From Clarkia xantiana subsp. parviflora (lineage: Eukaryota; Streptophyta; Magnoliopsida; Myrtales; Onagraceae): a DNA stretch of 64,000 nt. The number at the start of each line of letters is the position of its first letter. Within the stretch, counting starts at the first letter, position 1. The notes under the pieces are model-generated. The model was not told the origin of the DNA. It searched no databases and saw only the letters and a program-made list of their open reading frames with translations. The DNA is taken from NCBI GenBank assembly GCA_036873135.1, contig JAPTYO010000005.1:13184166-13248165 (forward strand). Reading direction: 5' to 3'. Shown here piece by piece: positions 23,465-33,600 of the stretch. The position numbers and the translations under genes were made by a program.

Positions 23465-25737
23465 GGGGGCGGGACCTCTCGAGGATCAGTGTCTGTCTGG
23501 AGAACCGACATAGCCTCCTTCCTCGATCTCCTTGTGGCGTTGACATAGCATCGTCTCGACGCCACCTGGTCGCCTTTCACTTCACCGACCCCATTCTCAG
23601 TCGGGAACTTCAGTTTCTGATGGGCAGTCGAGGCTACCGCCATCAGCGGGTTGATAGTGGTTCTTCCAATGATCGCATTGTACGTCCCCGTGGATTCAAC
23701 CACCACGAACTCCACATCTCTCTTCTCCATCTTCCAGCCACTGCCGAACCACACAGGCAACGTAATAACCCCCAATGGATAAGAGGTTGTGCCGCAAAAT
23801 CCTACCATCGGGAAGTTAACCTCCCGTAAGTCTTTCTTCTTCTTCCCCATCTGCTCCAGGGCTTCGGAGAAGAGGATGTCGGAGGAGCTTCCTCCATCAA
23901 TGAGGATCCTCTTCATTTCGAATCCCCCTACATCCAATGTCACTACTAGGGCATCCTCGTGAGGGGTCTCTACTCCCTCCAGATCCTTCGCCGAGAAGGT
24001 GATCTCCATCTCCTCCTTCGGGGTCCATGACCGAGACCTTTTTCCCAAAACCACTGCTACGGGCACTTGGTTGGCATAACGCTCCCGAGAAGACAATGTG
24101 TCTCCTCCTGCAGCGAACCCTCCATGGATCACATTAATAACCCTCTTCTGTCGGGACCCTGATGGGCCCTCCGAAGGCTCTGCGTCGGACCTTCTCTTCC
24201 TTGGGGACCTCGATCGAGATTTGGATCTTGATCGAGATCGGGAACGGGGCTTGCAGCGCGAGTCTCCCACGAACTCCTTCAGCTTACCCCTCTGGATAAG
24301 CTTCTCTATTTCCTTCTTCAGCTCCCGACACTGGTCAGTGTCGTGACCAGAGGCCCGATGGAATCGGCAGTAACGGTCGGTGCGGGAGCCCAACTTTTCT
24401 CCTTCCTTCTTCTTGGGGAAACGAGCGAGGCCTTGCTTCTCCATTACTGCCAAGACCTCTTTCAAAGGCCTGTTGAGGGGGGTAAACTCCTCCCTCTGAC
24501 TGTCCCTCTTGGTCGGACGCCTATCCTCCCTCCGATCGGAGCGTCCACGACTCCGACTACCCTCGGAGCTATCCTTCTTGTGTCGGTTGTCCAATCGTTT
24601 GAACAACTGCTTTTCTTCGCGCCCCTTGGGAGGAGCCAACTCTCCGGCAGCGATCTTCGACTCTTGGACGTCGATTTGCTGTTTTACCCTCGCCTGAAGC
24701 GCCTCCATGTTCCAGACGTTTTTGGCCGCGACGCTGTGAAGTAAGTCGGAAACGTAGGGGGGATTGAGGTTTTTCAGGAAGGTACGGATGGCCTCGCCCT
24801 CCGATATCTCTTCGTCCAGCTCGGTCATACCAGTCGTGTAACGCTGGTAGTATTGGGCCAGCGATTCGTCGGGCCTCTGGACCACTTCATGCAGGGTCCG
24901 AACACTCTTCAGCAGCCGTCGACGCCCTTGGTACTGGGCGATGAATCGTTGGTGCATATCCTTCCAGCAGGTTATGCATCCAGTGGGCAGACTGTAGAAC
25001 CATGTCATCGCCTTTTCTCCCAAGGTACTCGGGAACAACGCGCAGATAACGTCCTCATCTGGGGTCCTGCCCATGCACGCTGTCAAGTGCTTCTGTACGT
25101 GGCGGACCGGGTCCGCGACTCCGTCGTACTCCTCTATCTTCGGGATACCCAAGCCCGGTGGGGCCAGGGTATGGATCAATCTGGGAACGAAAGGATGGGT
25201 CTCCTGACTCCCCAATTCCGACATCATGGGCTTCTGATCTCCCATGCAAATACCCACAATCTTCACTACCTGGTCGGCAGTGAGGGGACCATTCAGGGGA
25301 ATAGTCATTTGTTGCACTGGCCCTGGTCCATCGACCACGAAATTCTCCGCTGGTGCTGGATTGGGGGGAATGGGCTGTTCCCTCAACGGAGGGGGTGGCG
25401 GTAGGTTGTCGTCCACCTGCCTCCTGGGAGCATCTCGCCGCGGAGGGAGCGGTGGCAGATCTACGGCCTGCCTTCGGGCAGCTTCTCTTCGGTCTAGGAG
25501 GGCCTCCATGGCCTCCATGAATAGGGGCATGGCCTCTGCCACTACCCTGGCCAGCTCTGGATTCTGGGAAGGTGCCTCGTTCCTGGATCCACCAGGGGGG
25601 TTGTTCCTTCGCGTGGTGTCGTCTCGGCGAGTGCTGTCACCGTCGTCTCTCAAATCTTGATGCTGTCTAGCATCCTCAGGGGGATTGCTAGGGGTCGGCA
25701 CCTGCTTGCCTGATCGCTGCGGCCTGTTGCCAGCCAT
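23452..25737 (-). CDS. Gypsy-B gag-protease polyprotein
   Basis: 761 codons from ATG 25737, uninterrupted. Gag forms the particle that carries element RNA and enzymes; the aspartic protease matures it. An N-terminal proline/arginine-rich disordered part is followed by the Retrotrans_gag core (TWFYSLPTGCITCWKDMHQR, then LAQYYQRYTTGMTELDE). A serine/arginine-rich basic stretch and a zinc-binding-like CRFHRASGHDTDQC come next, with the KEIEKLIQRGKLKEFV motif usual in Tat elements. The protease active site is ILIDGGSSSDILF, then the flap region and AIIGRTTINPL. Pol follows in an overlapping frame, so expression needs a frameshift or re-initiation. Confidence 0.92.
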   Translation of the reverse strand: MAGNRPQRSGKQVPTPSNPPEDARQHQDLRDDGDSTRRDDTTRRNNPPGGSRNEAPSQNPELARVVAEAMPLFMEAMEALLDRREAARRQAVDLPPLPPRRDAPRRQVDDNLPPPPPLREQPIPPNPAPAENFVVDGPGPVQQMTIPLNGPLTADQVVKIVGICMGDQKPMMSELGSQETHPFVPRLIHTLAPPGLGIPKIEEYDGVADPVRHVQKHLTACMGRTPDEDVICALFPSTLGEKAMTWFYSLPTGCITCWKDMHQRFIAQYQGRRRLLKSVRTLHEVVQRPDESLAQYYQRYTTGMTELDEEISEGEAIRTFLKNLNPPYVSDLLHSVAAKNVWNMEALQARVKQQIDVQESKIAAGELAPPKGREEKQLFKRLDNRHKKDSSEGSRSRGRSDRREDRRPTKRDSQREEFTPLNRPLKEVLAVMEKQGLARFPKKKEGEKLGSRTDRYCRFHRASGHDTDQCRELKKEIEKLIQRGKLKEFVGDSRCKPRSRSRSRSKSRSRSPRKRRSDAEPSEGPSGSRQKRVINVIHGGFAAGGDTLSSRERYANQVPVAVVLGKRSRSWTPKEEMEITFSAKDLEGVETPHEDALVVTLDVGGFEMKRILIDGGSSSDILFSEALEQMGKKKKDLREVNFPMVGFCGTTSYPLGVITLPVWFGSGWKMEKRDVEFVVVESTGTYNAIIGRTTINPLMAVASTAHQKLKFPTENGVGEVKGDQVASRRCYVNATRRSRKEAMSVLQTDTDPREVPPPWRT

Positions 25738-25782
25738 GGTATGGAATCAAAGGGAAGCAAACTTACTTTGGCTTTTTGTTGC

Positions 25783-25802
25783 GCTTCCCACAGACGGCGC
25801 CA
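25783..25802 (-). promoter_or_regulatory. Gypsy-B primer-binding site
   Basis: On the minus strand, TGGCGCCGTCTGTGGGAAGC starts one base inside the 5' LTR. TGGCGCC is a common start for Ty3/Gypsy primer sites. I cannot assign the tRNA with confidence. Confidence 0.7.
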
Positions 25803-25803
25803 A

Positions 25804-26448
25804 TGTTGGATCGCGGCAGGAACTCCGGTTACGGCGACGAAATCCTTAGCTCCTTGCAATCCTGCAGAAGGGGAGTATAGGGCAGTGGCCCAGAATCCCT
25901 CTCCGATGCTTAACGTAAGTACGGTGATCAACAAGCAAGCAGTATGTGTATATGTGTGTAAAACGTAACCTTAACCTGAGATAACTTCCCTCCTTTTATA
26001 GGGGGAAGGCTATCTCAGTTACCTGATTAGGCGGTTGGACTGTGATCCACTATCCCACATATCTCGCTGTGTATCTCGCCACATATCTTTACAGATGTGT
26101 GTATCCCACATATCTCGCCCATTATATCACTACTGTGATCATGGCGAGGTTTCCGGGATTGTGCCCTCACTGGTGGGTCTCGATCATTATCGGAGACTCC
26201 CAAGTTGTATCATTGAGGATTCTCTGTCGGGGAGTGATGTCAACTCTCTTATCGGGACCGACCACGTCCAGGTCCGATAACATCGGGGCTCTCCCCTATC
26301 GGGGCTGTGCTCACTCGGGGTTATTCTCCGTCGGGGCCTCCGTCTGTCGGGGCCCTTGGCCTTCCAGCAACCCAGCTCCTAGCCCAACGGGCCTAGTCGC
26401 CGTCTGTCAATCGTTAAGGGGCCTAACGGCCTTAAGCGGGGCCCATCA
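25804..26448 (-). repeat. Gypsy-B 5' LTR
   Basis: 645 bp, nearly identical to 15440-16084, adjacent to the primer-binding site. Differences seen by eye are in the first 290 bases only. Confidence 0.93.
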
Positions 26449-27720
26449 GTGACCATTTGGCAAGTGCACATATTGGTGATCAGAGTCACTCTTCTTCAAA
26501 TCATGTAGCCATTCAATTTGATGAGTGATATGGTTAGTTGCACCTGAGTCAACTATCCAAACCATAGGATCACTAGATATACCTGCCATGTTGACATGAG
26601 CTTGATCCACATCTTCAAAGGATAGAGGTGTATGATCAAAATGATCATCATGGGCAGCAACATGTTGAATCCTTTTGTCAGCTGTGCCATGGAAGATTCT
26701 CTTGTCTTTGGCTTCCACATGCTCAATTGAACTTGAGGTTCCACCATCTTCAACAATGTTTACTGAGTTCCAATTCCTCTTAGGAGCATTTGGATTGTTT
26801 TGATGGATTGGATGATCATATGGGTAGCCATGCTTGGTGTAGCAAACATCCTCATGATGACCCTTCTTGCCACAATAGGTGCAAGTAGGAAGTGGTTTGC
26901 CACTTGAAGCATTGAAATTGCCTCTGCCGCTTCCAATGTCATTGCCTCTTCCAAAGCCTCTACCCCTTGCATATCCTCTTCCATTGCCTCTACCTCCTCC
27001 ATAAGATGGAATCTTCCCAGTGAATAAGGCTGTTGCCTCACCCACATCACCAATGGAACCAGAAATGGTCCTTTGACTCTCTTCTTGTACTAACACAGAG
27101 AAGGCAATGCTAAGTGTAGGAAGGGGTTGCCTCATAAGTAAGTTGCTCCTAATGTGTCCATAGGAATCATTTAGTCCCAAGAGGAAAGCCATCAACTTCT
27201 GTTTCTCTTTGTGCTCATTGACAATGGCAATGTCCCCAGCACATTGGAGAACCAAATCATCAATGGAAGCAAGAGCATCCCATAGTTGCTTCATCTTGGC
27301 AAAGTATTCAGTGATGGAGAGCACACCTTGAGATGTTTGGTAAATCTCTCTTGTCAATTGAAAGATTTGAGTGCCATCCACTTTGTCAAACATCTCCTTT
27401 AAGTCATTCCAAATGGAAGAGGCTGTAGGATTGTAGATCAAGCCATTGACCAAGTCCTTGGCCACAGTGTTCCTTAACCATGCCTTGACAATTGCATTTC
27501 CCCTATCCCATCTCACCCTATCATTGGCACCAACATCCAATCTTGTGAATGTGCCATCTATAATACCAAGCTTATTCTTCACCAATAAGCCTTCTCTGAT
27601 TGATGTGCTCCAAACATGATAGTTGGATGTTCCTTGAAGCTGAAAAGGAATGAGCATATGGCCAGTGGTGTCTGAGGGGTGAATGTATAGGGGATCATCA
27701 ACATTGGTTTCCTGAGCCAT
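26449..27720 (-). pseudogene. Copia-B gag and protease N-terminal part
   Basis: Starts at ATG 27720 (MAQETNVDDPLYIHPSD) and reads without a stop to the Gypsy insertion at 26448. The upstream in-frame extension to 27801 lies in the leader and is less likely. A DUF4219/UBN2-type gag (FQLQGTSNYHVWSTSIREGL, then VKAWLRNTV) precedes a glycine/arginine-rich stretch, a CCHC knuckle (CTYCGKKGHHEDVC), and the protease motif WIVDSGATNHIT. The last residues before the insertion (HLPNGH) continue in frame across the gtgac duplication into the integrase part at 15439. Broken only by the insertion. Confidence 0.9.
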
Positions 27721-28456
27721 CTTGCAAGCAAAGTAACACAAGGAGCTTGAAGATTCAGAGTAAAGGGAATTCAGAAGCAAGTGACTCCAATGAAAACGCA
27801 CACAAACTATGCACTAGCAACAAAACTAGCACACCAAGTTTGTTGAGAGTAAGACAAAATTCCAGCTCACTCTTCAGTACAATTTGTACAGTCCGCAACA
27901 AATTGCTCCAATTCAATGTTCACAAATCACTAGGAATGGATTAGGATCAAATCTCCATTGAAGAAAGCTCTGAAATCTTCAAGAAATGGAGTGAAAACTC
28001 GAAGAACACACAATGACTCCTCAGCCGAGCAAAGTGTATGCAAACGTTGTAACGTAGGAAAATCACAACTTCCAAGTGGTATGCGCAGCTTGAACAAGCT
28101 CAAAATTCATATCCAAATCCAGGGAAACAAAGAAAATCCCAGATTATAACAAGAACAATCACGCAATCAGCTCAACAAGGCTGAAATCAACAAGAACTAA
28201 GCAAACTAGGACTAAGACATGTTGGCTATCCTTAGTCTATGCTCAGCTTTGTGTAGTGTTGTGATTTGTTGAATTTTTACTTACTTGACATCAATTCTTG
28301 CACAAGAAATGGAAATTTCAAGTTGAGATGAAGATCCACGAAGCTTATCTTGTATGGTTATGCAAGAACAAGGTGAACTTTGAAGGCTAATGTTGAAGAA
28401 ATTTGATCTTCTTCAACTAGATGTGTACGCCGCCATTAGGGATGGCTCTGATACCA
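27721..28456 (-). other. Copia-B leader and primer-binding site
   Basis: Untranslated region between the 5' LTR and the gag ATG. The primer site TGGTATCAGAGCC (minus strand, 28444-28456) directly touches the LTR with no spacer and matches initiator tRNA-Met. Plus-strand frames here are chance. Confidence 0.85.
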
Positions 28457-28665
28457 TATAAGCTTGAATCATACTTCATTGATGATTAGGGATTACAAGC
28501 AAAGTGATACAATATATATACTAAGTGAAACTAGGCTCACCAACTAAGACTATACAAAGAGTTGTGAACCAGGTGCATAGTGTTTGCATAGCATAACCGG
28601 GTGCATACATAGTGGCAGGGTGTATGCATAGTGTATTGAACATAGTCTTCATATACACTTCTATA
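28457..28665 (-). repeat. Copia-B 5' LTR (209 bp)
   Basis: Same 209 bp as 12093-12301 with one difference (gagttgtg here, gagctgtg there). Begins TATAGAAG on the coding strand and ends CTTATA. Confidence 0.92.
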
Positions 28666-29424
28666 GCCTTTTCTTGCCACCAGTTTTTTTGCGTTTAAAC
28701 TTCTTCTGGGGTTTGTTTGCCACAAACTTCTCAGTTTTATTATGAGGACTTTTGCCCTTTTTCTTGCGCTTCCCCTTTTGTTCGGCTGGCGCGGAGGATG
28801 CAATATGCATTTCAGACCTGGACTTTTCAGCCCTGAGTCTATCCTCCTCCAGCTCAAGATGAACTTGCACCTTCTCGAGGGTGTCGGGTGGCATGGGTAA
28901 GGCTCATTTTCATGATGCTCCAAGAGTCGGGCAAAGAGCGGATCATGTAATTGATTTGTTGTTCCTCGGACAGATTTTCACCTGCTTCCTTGAGTTTAGC
29001 GATCAAGTTACACACATGCATAACACGATCCTTCATCGTATGCTTGGGATTCATCTTATAGGAGTCAAGAGCGATGTTTAACGATCGCTTTTGGGCTATG
29101 GTGTAAACACCGAATGTTGCCTTAAGGCCATCCCAGAGGTCTTTGGCAATTCCCCAAATGATCAAACCTATAGAGAATCTCATCTTCCAGCATAGATAAC
29201 AAAGCGGAACGAACATCATGATCCTTGACATCCCATTCATCATACAATGTCTTTTGCTCTTCTGTGAGGTCTCACTCAGGCCTAGTTTGTTTTGTGGTTA
29301 AATGATCCAGACCTCTTATTTCAGAGATTATCATCTTAACTCGTTTATTCCATATCTTATAATTACTACTATTCAACCTTATTCTCTTGTTTAACTGGGA
29401 AATGACATTGCTAGTTGCAGCCAT
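28666..29424 (-). pseudogene. Copia-A gag, broken; zinc knuckle left at 11999-12087
   Basis: ATG at 29424 opens a UBN2-type Copia gag (LNSSNYKIWNKRVKMII). A TGA and at least one frameshift interrupt it before the readable block LIAKLKEAGENLSEEQQ with INYMIRSLPDSW. A lysine-rich stretch (KRKKTGGKKR) then runs into the Copia-B insertion at 28666. The rest is at 11999-12087 beyond Copia-B, where CFRCSVKGHLAAAC is the CCHC knuckle in the continuing frame. This continuity confirms both the insertion site and the gcctt duplication. Confidence 0.85.
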
Positions 29425-30127
29425 CGATACTAACATATTGATAATTATGCTAAGTTAGGGAGACAATAACATTTTGATAGAATTGCAAACATCGGATTAT
29501 CTATTAAAATGGAATACGACGAATAGTGATCCTTCAGTCACTAAACCAAACCGACCGTCAGTAAACCGAGGGAATGGGATACGACGAATAGTGATCCTTC
29601 TTAATCTTTTATAGCAAATAAATCTATCAATATATATATTAACCTTATTTATTATCTATATATATTGATAGTTAATATATATTTCAATATTATATTGTGA
29701 ACCTATCCATATTTCCAACTTATAGATATTTTGTTACCATTAATTAAAATTAAAATATGGCAACCTATATCTATTATAATTTTGGCCGAAATTTTAATTA
29801 CTTGGTGCCCAAGAAAATTAATTTTTTTTACCTAATATGCCACTAGGGTTTTCGGCCAAAAACAAGAAATTGGAAAAAGTTGTTCTTGATAAAACTCATC
29901 GTGTTCTTGAAGATCATGAACATCAAACTTGGATTTAAACTAAAATTTCGGAACCAATCTTTAAAAAAAAATGTATAATCCGAAAATTTTAAGTTTTTAA
30001 AGATAAAAAACATGAAATTATGTTTAAAATTTCGGTGTTCATGATGAAAAATTTCGAATTTTTATAAAACTTCAAGAACATCAGTTTATAAAAAATTTCA
30101 GAACTCCTAACCTTGCTCTGATACCAA
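29425..30127 (-). other. Copia-A leader and primer-binding site
   Basis: About 700 bp of AT-rich untranslated DNA between gag and the 5' LTR. The primer site TGGTATCAGAGC (complement of 30115-30126) lies next to the LTR. The part nearest gag (gggagacaataacattttg) is shared with the leader at 36700-36740, so the two families are related there. Confidence 0.75.
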
Positions 30128-30707
30128 TGTTGGATTACGGGGACGTAATACTACGGAATGCTAAATGTGTACATGCAAGTAAGCTAACTATGCAGCGAAA
30201 TAATGTACACATACCTCAATAACTTTCCTGCCCAAGAACGATGTGGAGGGAGTTCTTATCCTCCGGTCGGAACCCGTACAAGTTCTTCGTGAGAAGAAGT
30301 CCTACGCGGTATAAGCTCCACAGAAAATCCTCTGATCGATTCTTCAACGGGGACAGAACCTTGGACTGATTATGGTGTGCCGAAATCTCTACTAAGGGGG
30401 TGAGAGGGTTTCTCTAAAGTTCCTCAAATGGAGGGACTTATGAATTACTTGATGTGTAAAACCCCTTAGGAGACTCCCCTATATATAGGATTGGTGGAGT
30501 GGACAAAAGTCCACTCCAACCAATATGGGACTAGGGTTCGGCCGAACCACCTATTAAGAGAGGGAGGCCCAATTTTGGGCCTCCCATGTCAATTAGGAAT
30601 TGGGTGAAGCCCAATTAACCTAATGTGACATTTACCAAATTATCTTAGGTAATATCATCAATATTAACGGGCTACCATTTACGGCGCCACGTCCCCATAT
30701 GCTAACA
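30128..30707 (-). repeat. Copia-A 5' LTR
   Basis: Starts tgttggattacgg and ends ccatatgctaaca on the plus strand; partner of 7105-7683. About 15 substitutions in the first 310 bases by eye, so this insertion is much older than Copia-B and Gypsy-B. Confidence 0.88.
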
Positions 30708-30925
30708 ATTTATAAGAGGAGCAAAGTAGACAAAAGTCCACTTTGCCCTCATGTGTATTTCGGCCGGCCAAGCTAGAGAAGGGAGGCCCAATTTTGGTCC
30801 TCTCATGTTAGTTGGAATTTTAGGCCTATCCCAAAATCCCTAATGTGACATTACCCAGTTTTGTAGGTATGAATCTCTAATTAACGGGTTCCTAATTACG
30901 GCGGCCAATTATCCAAATGCTAACA

Positions 30926-31990
30926 GCTCCCACTCGCCGGAATGGGAGAGTTCTTATTAATATGTTGTCGACCAACACATCAGCATTTGATCTTCGATGC
31001 AGTCTCTGCTACGAATAGTTCATGCGAGGTTTGCCGTGCGACCGACGGACACGACGGCCATCGTCTGTTAGGAGTGTTGTAACGCCCGCAGAACGTTGAT
31101 TCCCCATGTCTAATCAACCCGTGGAAAAATAATAAAGTGCCGCGTTGTATCCTAGGTCAATTGTCATTCTCCAATTGCTAGTTCCCAGTTAGGAATACTC
31201 TTTCAGGGCATCCGTACAAGTATTCACAACCTTCAACTAATATCAGGCTGGTGGACACTTAGTGAATAAAAGAGACAGAGAATTACAGGTGTTCTTGACC
31301 ATCCTTATCGCTCATACCCTTAGTCAAAACCAACCAGATTTCAAGACGTGGTCACTTGGCCTTTTTGTTCAGCACTACACTCGTACGCCAGAAGCGAACA
31401 TTGAGCCTGGCCTTAGGTATGAGTTCCGAGTCCGTGAGGATACTTTGGATGCTTCTTCATATAGCATCCGGGATCATTCACATGCTCAAGGTGAAGAAGT
31501 TTGTGCCCATTGGAATCTCGTGGATTCTACCTAGCACAACTGAGCCTAACCCCGTGGTCGAACATGGCACGCTCAGTATGAAGTGTGCGTCGATAGCATA
31601 ACCTGAATTTAGATAGAAGTGGGAAATGTCATATGCCATCGCAGATTCGTCATCTGGCCCAGAATGTGGCTATTTAACGAATAAAGTTCGTTACGACGAT
31701 TTGTAGAACTTAGATCATTTCGTGTTACCCCGAAACCAAATGATCGTTCTACTTAACCATGTTTGCCATTTTGGTTCTTAGCCGGTCTTGATATGGTAGA
31801 GGTCCCCCTCTTCGTCATGACGGCAGAGCCTGTGTGACGAGGCTTGGCCCACATTCGACATTATTTCATTTTGGAGGTTGACCCTCCTACAATTAGTTTA
31901 TAGACCATAATAATCCGATGTAATTTAAACATTATGACATCGTAAGAATCATAAAATCAAAATTGCAATTCATTTTATTCAAATCTCAAA
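30926..31990 (-). other. Copia-C 3' untranslated region
   Basis: Starts with the polypurine-like complement gctcccactcgccgg and aligns with 7684-8814 and 53218-53887. No coding signal on the element strand. Confidence 0.6.
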
Positions 31991-33600
31991 ATGTTATCAT
32001 CATAATACAAGCCACTTAAACCCTACGCAGTCCTTGCATTTTAACATACTTTTCAAAAACATCACTGCGTAAATGTTTAGTTAATGGGTCCGCCACCATA
32101 CTTTCAGTGGACAACTATTCTACTGTGATTAAATTGTCCTCAACCATATTCTTAGCATAATTGTATTTTACATCAATGTGTTTCATCCTGCTATGGTACT
32201 TAGGGTTCTTAACTGCTGCAATTGCTGCTTGACTGTCAGAGTACACCTTCACAGGCTTACGCCTGTCCTGGACGCCAAGCAATGCATTAAGAGTCTGTTA
32301 AGTCAGACCGCTTCCTGTGCATTCTTAAAGATGGCCATGAATTCGGATTCCATCGTAGACAGCGCGACACATGATTGATTCTTGCTCATCCATGAAATGG
32401 CGGCATTAGCAAGGAGGAATACTCCTCATGAGGTGGACTTACGACCATCCGGATCGCCAGCGTGGTCGGTGTCACTGAACCCAGTCAATTCTAGTTTTCC
32501 GCCCTTATAGCACAGTCCATAGTCGGCAGTACCTTTCAAGTATCGAATAAAATTATTTCACGGTCTTTAAATGTTGATAGCCAGGGTCTGATTGGAATCG
32601 TGCTACTAGGCCCATGGCGTAACAGATGTCTCGAAGAGTGCATTGCATGGCATACATTAAGCTGCCAACCATACTAAGGTATTCTGCACTTTTCATCTGT
32701 TCACGCTCAGCTAGGTTTTTTGGACAGTCATGTTTCGACAACGCGCACCCAAACACAACCGGCGTATCTACGGGCTTGGCATCTTGTAATCCGAACCTTT
32801 TTAAAAATTTGTTGATATATGATTCTTGAGAGAGACATAGCTTGCGAGCAACTAGATTCCTAGCAATCTTAATGCCTAGGATGTACGTGGCTTCTCTCAT
32901 GTCATTCATCTCGAATACAGATGCTAACCAGGACTTTCATTCATTCATGTAACTCACATTGTTCGCGGAAATTAATATGTCATCTACATATAATGTCAAG
33001 ATGACGTAATTTGACTTAAAGGTCTTAGTGTACACGCATGGATCCTCGTAAAGATTCACGAATCCGTTTCCGACGATTTCCTCATGGAACCTGCGGTGCC
33101 ACTACCGGGACGATTGTTTAAGACCGTAGATAGATCTTTGGAGTTTACAAACTTTACGTTCGTTACCAGGTAATGAAACCCTCTGGTTTCTCCATATAAA
33201 TCTCTTCTTCCAGGTTTCCGTGGAGGAATGCAGTCTTAACATCCATTTGGTGCAGCTCTAGATCGAGGCTTGCAACCAAAGAAAAAATGGCCCGGATTGT
33301 AGTGTAACGCACATTTGGTGAGTATGTCTCATCAAAGTCTACTCCGTGAAGTTGGGTATATCCTTTCGCAACGAGCCGAGCTTTGTATCGCTCGACGGCT
33401 TCATCAGCAGTGAGTTTCAGTTTCAAAACTCACTTGGCACCTATGGCTCTGCGGTTAGCAGGCAAATCAACCAAAGACCAAACCGAATTAGCTTTCGTAG
33501 AGGCGACCTCATCCTCCATTCTTTCGCTTGAGGTCCATCCATAGCTTGTTTAATCGTTACCGGTTCATCAACCGAAGTTAGAGTGAATAACTCAAATCTT
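31991..33600 (-). pseudogene. Copia-C reverse transcriptase/RNase H, heavily broken
   Basis: A close relative of the Copia-A polymerase in several frames. Blocks 33163-33426 ([40 protein letters not shown]) and 32553-32909 (YILGIKIARN, AEYLSMVGSLMYAM) are readable. RNase H remnants lie at about 32000-32540. Many stops and indels lie between the blocks. Not functional. Confidence 0.8.

Larger units (their letters stand above)
15440..26448 (-). mobile_element. Young Tat-type Ty3/Gypsy retrotransposon with antisense gene (Gypsy-B)
   Basis: Two 645-bp LTRs (15440-16084 and 25804-26448; tgttgg...cccatca) differ at about four positions. The flanking duplication is gtgac (15435-15439 and 26449-26453). 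Gag-protease and pol run on the minus strand. The extra archaeal-type RNase H between RNase H and integrase, the long region between pol and 3' LTR, the tandem repeats there and the antisense ORF all point to the Tat lineage (Ogre/Grande/Retand relatives). It inserted in the Copia-B polyprotein, between the protease motif and integrase. Confidence 0.95.
12093..28665 (-). mobile_element. Copia-B, young Ty1/Copia element with TATA-ended 209-bp LTRs
   Basis: LTRs at 12093-12301 and 28457-28665 are exactly 209 bp and differ at one base. The flanking duplication is gcctt (12088-12092 and 28666-28670). The initiator tRNA-Met primer site TGGTATCAGAGCC directly abuts the right LTR, so the element runs on the minus strand. 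LTR ends are 5'-TATA...TATA-3' instead of TG...CA, which both copies and the duplication confirm. Removing the inner Gypsy element (15440-26448 plus one gtgac) brings gag and integrase back into one frame. The only other defect seen is a TGA at 14247-14249. It inserted into Copia-A gag just before the zinc knuckle. Confidence 0.93.
7105..30707 (-). mobile_element. Copia-A LTR retrotransposon (Ty1/Copia), interrupted by Copia-B
   Basis: Bounded by LTRs at 7105-7683 and 30128-30707 (about 580 bp, TG...CA) and flanked by the 5-bp duplication attta (7100-7104 and 30708-30712). The primer-binding site complementary to initiator tRNA-Met (TGGTATCAGAGC) lies next to the right LTR, so the element runs on the minus strand. 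The LTRs differ at about 5 percent by eye. The remaining coding parts (gag, reverse transcriptase, RNase H) carry stops and frameshifts. Copia-B sits in gag. Confidence 0.9.
6719..30925 (-). repeat. Copia-C 3' LTR, split by Copia-A
   Basis: The LTR begins tgtaggattacagg at 6719 and ends ...atgctaaca at 30925. Copia-A (7105-30707) and its attta duplication split it into 6719-7104 and 30713-30925. The join recreates the uninterrupted sequence seen at 52981-53010, where tccctatttata runs into ggaggagcaaagtgg in the related LTR 52619-53217. It is followed on the inner side by the polypurine-like sequence ccggcgagtgggagc read on the minus strand. The coding strand is minus. No 5' LTR of this element was found. 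Confidence 0.75.

Noticed and set aside
20410..25660. Many plus-strand open frames of 60-180 codons
   Set aside because: Complement of the conserved Gypsy gag-pol coding strand; none has splice logic, start context or motifs like the antisense gene at 16659.
7105..30707. Reading the Copia-A/B/Gypsy stack as one giant element
   Set aside because: Each level has its own LTR pair, primer site and exact 5-bp duplication, so these are separate insertions.
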